Part shown: positions 60,122-64,000 of the stretch, piece by piece
How the letters are laid out: every line of letters begins with the position of its first letter
Numbering within the stretch: position 1 is the stretch's first letter
Assembly: GCA_016125075.1 (NCBI GenBank)
Contig: WGMO01000017.1
Coordinates: 89,139-153,138 of the forward strand
Reading direction: 5' to 3'
Source: Terrimonas sp.
GTDB taxonomy: Bacteria > Bacteroidota > Bacteroidia > Chitinophagales > Chitinophagaceae
Length of the DNA: 64,000 bases
Notes under the pieces: model-generated
The model's database searches: none
Told to the model about the DNA's origin: nothing
The model's input: the letters and a program-made list of their open reading frames with translations, nothing else
Position numbers and translations under genes: made by a program

Positions 60122-61402
60122 TTACTTAGCCTGGTTTTCGCTTATTTGGATATTTATTCCTTTCAATACTTTATTGGCTGAATCAACCACCTGGTTAAAA
60201 GCTGCCAGGTTTTCCCCGCTCACCGGAATTGCTGAAGGGAATTTTTCACGCAGGGGGTCTACCTGCCGCCCGTTCTTCCAGAAACGATAGCAAACATGGG
60301 GGCCGGTTGCCAAACCGGTGCTGCCTACATACCCGATCACCTGCCCCTGGGAGATATGCTGACCCACTTTTACAGCCCGCTTGCTCATATGCAGGTATTG
60401 TGTGGTATAGGTGCCATTGTGTTTGAGCTTTACATAATTACCGTTAAACCGGGTATACCGTGATTCGATGACCGTGCCGTTAGCTGTAGCAATAATGGGG
60501 GTGCCGGTAGGGGCGGCATAATCTGTTCCCAGGTGAGCCTTCCATCTTTTCTGTACCGGGTGAAACCTTTTGAGTGTGAACCGGGAACTGATCCGGCTGA
60601 ATTTAAGGGGGGCCTTTAAAAATGCTTTGCGCAGGCTTTTTCCCTCTTCGTTAAAATACTCCCCCTCCCGGGTACTGTCCGGCTGAAAATAATAAGCAGT
60701 GTATTGCTCCCCTTTATGGGAGAAAACGGCAGACTGAATGGATCCCGCTTCCACGGGCTCCCCTTTTATGTAGCGCTGTTCATAAAGAATTTTAAACCAA
60801 TCCCCTTTTTGAATACCATAAAAATCAATGGTCCAGGCGAAGATATGGGCCAGTTTCACGGCAAGGGCTGCATCAGCGCCCTCCTTTTCAAGGGTTTCAT
60901 ACAAGGAACTGTTGATAACACCGGAAAGGGTTTGCGTTTTAACAGTAACCTTTCGTTTTCCTTTATAGACATTCAGGGTGTCGCGCAGGTCATACACCAC
61001 ATAATCGACCGGGTTGGGCTGGTAAATGAAATACCGGGCAGTATGAGAGCTGTCTTTTGAACAGAAAACAGTGTAGGGATTTCCGGCTGCCAGGTTTCGC
61101 ACACTAAACACATCCTTTGCCTTCTCCGCCAGCCGGAGCACGGTGGCATTATCAATATTATAGGCGGAGAGAATATCAGAAAGGAATTCGTTACGTTCAA
61201 TGGTCTCCTCCACTACCTCAAATGAATCCAGGGGCAAGCCGAATTTCATTCCGGCGGATACAGGCATGTCTTTCGGTTCCGTTGTTTCCGCAGGTTTCTT
61301 TTTCGCCGCCATAAAAGCCCTGGCCGTGAAAAAAAGGATGAGAAAGCCGAAAAGGGAAATTAAAATAATATTTCTCCGGGATGTACTTGCTTTCAGGTTC
61401 AT
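60122..61402 (-). CDS. M23-family LytM metallopeptidase with N-terminal membrane anchor
   Basis: A 426-residue protein. An N-terminal membrane helix (IILISLFGFLILFFTARAFMAA) anchors it. The middle (~65-270) resembles the domains before M23 enzymes that bind peptidoglycan or the partner. The zinc-peptidase domain (~290-395) has HLGTDYAAPTGTPIIATANGTV, TQYLHMSKRAVKVGQHISQGQVIGYVGSTGLATGPHVCYRFW: zinc ligands H and D in HLGTDY and the HxH-type GPHVCYRF, in which the second His of the HxH is replaced by Tyr. That change could reduce activity. It likely acts on peptidoglycan cross-links. Confidence 0.88.
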   Translation of the reverse strand: MNLKASTSRRNIILISLFGFLILFFTARAFMAAKKKPAETTEPKDMPVSAGMKFGLPLDSFEVVEETIERNEFLSDILSAYNIDNATVLRLAEKAKDVFSVRNLAAGNPYTVFCSKDSSHTARYFIYQPNPVDYVVYDLRDTLNVYKGKRKVTVKTQTLSGVINSSLYETLEKEGADAALAVKLAHIFAWTIDFYGIQKGDWFKILYEQRYIKGEPVEAGSIQSAVFSHKGEQYTAYYFQPDSTREGEYFNEEGKSLRKAFLKAPLKFSRISSRFTLKRFHPVQKRWKAHLGTDYAAPTGTPIIATANGTVIESRYTRFNGNYVKLKHNGTYTTQYLHMSKRAVKVGQHISQGQVIGYVGSTGLATGPHVCYRFWKNGRQVDPLREKFPSAIPVSGENLAAFNQVVDSANKVLKGINIQISENQAK

Positions 61403-61817
61403 GGTGGCTGAACTTTTTTAACGGTTATTAAAACAGGCAGCCCTGCTAAGCGCAGGAACAAAGATTTGGTTCAAAATGCTAAGAAACCCTGGACTGAAAA
61501 AAATCAGGACAATCCTGAGCAGGTGAGAAATATCAGCGGCCTGCTTTTCAGAGATATTTGGTTTTTACAAATATGCCCAATTATAGGCAAAAAATAAAGC
61601 ATAAGGGGCCTAATTCCGAAAATTTAACGACAGGGGCCAGAAATATATTTCGGAAAATAGATAAAATAACCAGGAATTGCTGTATCTTTGCGCCGTTAAT
61701 TTGAGTTTTACCGCAACGGTAAGTGAATGATCTTAATCTGCTACGCATTATCTGCTAATAGTTAGTCTTCGTTACACTGCTGTCATCTCAAGTATTTTTA
61801 AATTTTAATTGTTTTTA
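61403..61817. other. 415-base gap with RRM promoter and leader
   Basis: No gene is seen. The left part holds the minus-strand M23 promoter region, with CAAAGATT at 61458-61465 one base from a -7 box. The right part holds the RRM -7 box and a ~120-base leader (listed separately). The middle (61500-61670) is AT-rich without clear signal. Confidence 0.5.
61683..61817 (+). promoter_or_regulatory. RRM gene promoter and long structured leader
   Basis: TATCTTTG (61683-61690) is an exact -7 box; transcription would start near 61697. The ~120-base leader starts with a 6-bp hairpin TTACCG-CAA-CGGTAA (61708-61722) and ends in a T/A-rich stretch without a Shine-Dalgarno. Long leaders are usual for cold-shock-like RNA-binding genes. 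Confidence 0.5.
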
Positions 61818-62114
61818 ATGAACATTTATGTTTCAAATTTAAGCTTCAACGTACAGGATGAAGACTTAAGATCCTATTTTGAAGATTACGGCGACGTATC
61901 TTCAGCAAAAGTTATTACTGATAAATTTACCCAGAAAAGCCGTGGTTTTGGTTTTGTGGAAATGGCCAATGATGAGGCTGCACAAAAAGCCATTACCGAA
62001 CTGGATGGGGCAACTGTTGATGGCCGTGCTATTAAAGTGGCAGAAGCCAAACCCCGTGAAGAAAGAAGCAATAATAATCGCCGTTCTTTCGCAGGAAACA
62101 ACAATCGCTGGTAA
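61818..62114 (+). CDS. RRM-type RNA-binding protein
   Basis: A 98-residue protein. A single RNA recognition motif fills residues 1-78: RNP-2 is IYVSNL and RNP-1 is KSRGFGFVEM. A short Arg/Asn-rich tail (REERSNNNRRSFAGNNNRW) follows. Such small RRM proteins are abundant in Bacteroidota and cyanobacteria and act as RNA chaperones or regulators. The Met at 61818 gives MNIYVSNLSF as in relatives; 61809 would add three residues. A 12-bp terminator hairpin follows. Confidence 0.95.
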   Translation: MNIYVSNLSFNVQDEDLRSYFEDYGDVSSAKVITDKFTQKSRGFGFVEMANDEAAQKAITELDGATVDGRAIKVAEAKPREERSNNNRRSFAGNNNRW

Positions 62115-62133
62115 TATTCTTTCAAGAATAATG

Positions 62134-62162
62134 AAAAAGAGCGCATTCCATGCGCTCTTTTT
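62134..62162. terminator. Terminator after the RRM gene
   Basis: AAAAAGAGCGCA (62134-62145) and TGCGCTCTTTTT (62151-62162) form a perfect 12-bp stem with a 5-base loop and flanking A and T runs, effective on both strands. Confidence 0.85.
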
Positions 62163-62194
62163 GTTTTACGAACCGGGTCATACCCTGGTCAGCC

Positions 62195-62242
62195 TTTGAG
62201 TCCACCCGGGGTCTGCCAGGGGCGACCCCGGGTGGACTCAAA
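62195..62242. repeat. 19-bp perfect inverted repeat (REP-like hairpin)
   Basis: The arm at 62195-62213 (TTTGAGTCCACCCGGGGTC) is exactly complementary to 62224-62242, with a 10-base GC-rich loop. It has no T tract and does not sit next to a gene end. It stands between the RRM gene and the AT-rich Rhs island and could be a repeat-family hairpin or a remnant of a mobile unit. Confidence 0.7.
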
Positions 62243-62365
62243 AGAACGAAAATTATCCGTATTATTAATGCTGAGTTTTTGTTGTTGGTGCTCCCTTGCT
62301 GTTCTTTTACCTGACAGATCCCTTATTACGGCGGGAAACACAATCAACGGCGGAGACAGTTCGGA

Positions 62366-62968
62366 TTATTCATTCAGCTCATAAAGTTTTAATTCACTAT
62401 CAGGTATAATATCGCCAAAAGAATAGTAATGATTTTTGTCTTTTGCATATTGCCAAAGAGTGTCCCCATTTAAGATTTTTGGAAATACTTTAAATGTTGG
62501 AATATCCGCTTGTGAAATGACATTAGATTTATAGTAAACATTATTTTTATCTTTTGCATAATAATTGCTTAATACTTTAAAAGAGGAAAAATCAATTTCA
62601 TTTAAGACAGCAAAAGTCCCTCCATCTGACATTTCATTAAATATGTAAAAACGATTCTTATCCCTATAATAAAATCCTAATATTTTTTCGAATGATTTGG
62701 CATCTACAACATCTTTGAGTAACATCTTGCCACCATTAATTGAATCACACTGATTAGCATTCCAAACAATTGACAAATACCTTGATACAGGCTTCTCTGG
62801 GTTTGACATATCCATTACTCTAAAATACAGATTACCAGCAATATCATGGTATAGATTATCCTTAATTAACTCATATGCAATAGAATCCTTTTTTATATTC
62901 ACGACTGCTTTATTTCTTGAATTACAGCCGATTGAGAAAATAAAAATCATGTATGTTAACAACTTCAT
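62366..62968 (-). CDS. DKNYY-family lipoprotein, probable immunity partner
   Basis: A 200-residue protein with a lipoprotein start (MKLLTYMIFIFSIGC, Cys15). DKNYY repeats are clear: FYYRDKNRFYIFNEMSDG, YYAKDKNNVYYKSN and YAKDKNHYYSFGDIIPD. DKNYY proteins are of unknown function and occur beside Rhs/polymorphic toxin genes. It begins five bases after the Rhs toxin stop on the same strand, so it fits an immunity gene placed right after its toxin. It is visibly AT-richer than the core genes in the window. Confidence 0.7.
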   Translation of the reverse strand: MKLLTYMIFIFSIGCNSRNKAVVNIKKDSIAYELIKDNLYHDIAGNLYFRVMDMSNPEKPVSRYLSIVWNANQCDSINGGKMLLKDVVDAKSFEKILGFYYRDKNRFYIFNEMSDGGTFAVLNEIDFSSFKVLSNYYAKDKNNVYYKSNVISQADIPTFKVFPKILNGDTLWQYAKDKNHYYSFGDIIPDSELKLYELNE

Positions 62969-62973
62969 GAATA

Positions 62974-63900
62974 TTAGTTTTGCTTATTATAAATTTGGAA
63001 TATCTCAATTTTAGCCGGGTATTGAGAACCGTTTTGAGTTGTTGCTGATGAATTCTTTTTTACATAATCTGTTAAATGATTGTCAAGAGCTTGAGGAGTT
63101 GAAAAGGTCATGTTCCCTTTTCCAAGCGTTCCCCATAATGTCCCTTGGTCACTTAAAGTATATGTAGTACTTACGTATCCTAGCGGGTCCATGTCTTGCT
63201 TCACTGTAAGAGTCATTGTATGATAACCATCCATAATAGAAACTCCATACACAGTATTATTGTCAGATTGCACAAATTCCTTTAATTCTTCTAAACTTTG
63301 ATATCTTGCCGGTGTAACGCTTTCTCCAATACTTCCATCTAACTTATCAGCTTGATTTGCAGCAGTCGCTTTCTTTCCATCGTTATCTTCAAATCCAAAC
63401 TTTTGCGTTTCTCCTCCATAACCTTGTTTCTGTAATTTTGATCTTGTTTCACTTGCAGTACTCCCAGTACTCAAGTTATCATCCCCTGTCAATATTTTAA
63501 CACCGTTATTATGACATGTTATACAATCATCTGCATTACCAGATGCATGTTTAGTTGCATTTTCTTTAAAATAACTTTGCATTGCATCTACAGCTTGGTT
63601 TGAAAATTTAGGAATTACGGTATCCCCAATCGGGTCATTATACAAAATCGGATTATTCCACATCGAAGCATATAAACTCTGCGCATAATCAGGCTTACTA
63701 TCTATTTGCCACCATCTTCCTAACTGCGGGTCGAGGCTTCTTAATGGGGTTGCATACATTTCAAGGCCAGAACCATCAGAGAACTCTTTGCTTTGCAATT
63801 CACTTCCTTTATTCCATTTGTACTTATTCTCCGGATCCCCAAACTGACTTGCCTTACTGCTAATCCCCGCCATTGTCAACCCGAACGGATAATAATGATG
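62974..63900 (-). pseudogene. Orphan Rhs C-terminal tip with cysteine-peptidase-like toxin domain
   Basis: The frame begins after an in-frame TGA at 63903-63901 and reads HHYYPFGLTMAGISSKA, the standard end of Rhs core proteins; the ~60 residues that follow (KYKWNKGSELQSKEFSDGSG, LDPQLGRWWQIDSKP, YASMWNNPILYNDPIGD) are the conserved Rhs tail. Residues after ~90 form a variable toxin domain with C119/C122 (DDCITCHNNG), H220 (MDGYHTMTL) and D244 (LSDQG), a C-H-D set as in papain-like folds. The only start is an internal TTG (63879). The rest of the Rhs shell is absent upstream in the window. Numbering is from that TTG. Confidence 0.75.
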
Positions 63901-64000
63901 TCAGGTAAAAACCCATACTGGATCTTTGTTTCAAAGAACTTTTCCAGTAATGAATTTAGCCAAAAATGCAGAAATTATGATTAAATAAGTTAAGATTTTT

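Noticed and set aside
1..64000. CRISPR arrays, tRNA or rRNA genes, insertion sequences, integrases
   Set aside because: No regularly spaced repeats, no clover-leaf or rRNA-like segments and no transposase or integrase frames were found on either strand by reading; a computed search could still find a small RNA gene.

Overview
The window is a chromosomal stretch of a Bacteroidota bacterium, most likely family Chitinophagaceae. The signs are the gene content (DUF6702/HupE/M1 trio, Rhs tip of the HYYPFGLTMAG type, DKNYY lipoprotein, TonB receptor with a carboxypeptidase-like N-domain, ECF sigma factors paired with membrane proteins), frequent TTG starts, weak Shine-Dalgarno sites and many -7 boxes of the Bacteroidota type TAnnTTTG (often TATCTTTG). 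The placement is from recognition of families, not from a database search. Almost all of the window reads as core or housekeeping DNA; only the last 1.8 kb looks like an acquired accessory island.

Layout. 1-7.6 kb: end of a membrane glycosyltransferase, AraC regulator, PspC protein, aconitase and a lipoprotein prolyl oligopeptidase. 7.8-11.9 kb: degenerate HATPase-like protein, NYN/LOTUS protein, SET protein, and an ECF sigma factor overlapping its likely membrane partner. 12-19.4 kb: cysteine desulfurase, GlmM, methyltransferase, LTA-synthase-like sulfatase, PAP2 phosphatase and a CNNM/CorC transporter. 19.4-23 kb: DUF6702, HupE-like protein and M1 peptidase. 23-24.8 kb: a minus-strand operon of SPFH protein, DUF6141 protein, ribbon-helix-helix protein and a 23-residue membrane peptide, with two tandem palindromes over its promoter. 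24.9-30.5 kb: esterase, MORN/YwqK-like protein, large BNR beta-propeller and CoA-transferase. 30.5-36.1 kb: aroQ, carA and the alpha ribosomal operon infA-rpmJ-rpsM-rpsK-rpsD-rpoA-rplQ with hairpins in several intergenic leaders. 36.2-43.5 kb: a protein of a common Bacteroidota family of unknown function, then a TetR-controlled ABC-2 efflux operon (TetR, TolC, HlyD, two ATPases, two permeases) with the same 16-bp operator over the tetR and tolC start codons. 43.6-49.4 kb: homogentisate dioxygenase, a secreted hypothetical protein, a phosphodiesterase, a Tat-type HisC-like aminotransferase, a membrane protein and a TolB-like protein. 49.4-55.5 kb: TPR lipoprotein, a possible small RNA, rpe with a translationally coupled 39-residue membrane protein, TonB receptor and GH29 fucosidase. 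55.6-62.1 kb: a phoH-DUF4878-crcB-ppa-TauE operon, a second ECF sigma/membrane pair, an OmdA protein, an M23 peptidase and an RRM protein with a long leader. 62.1-64 kb: a 19-bp-stem hairpin, a DKNYY lipoprotein and an orphan Rhs tip with a cysteine-peptidase-like toxin domain.

No tRNA, rRNA, CRISPR array, insertion sequence, integrase or complete prophage was seen. The best leads for new biology are the SPFH/RHH operon with its tandem operator, the orphan Rhs toxin with its probable lipoprotein immunity partner, the shared start-codon operator of the efflux system, the small coupled membrane proteins, and the structured leaders inside the alpha operon.
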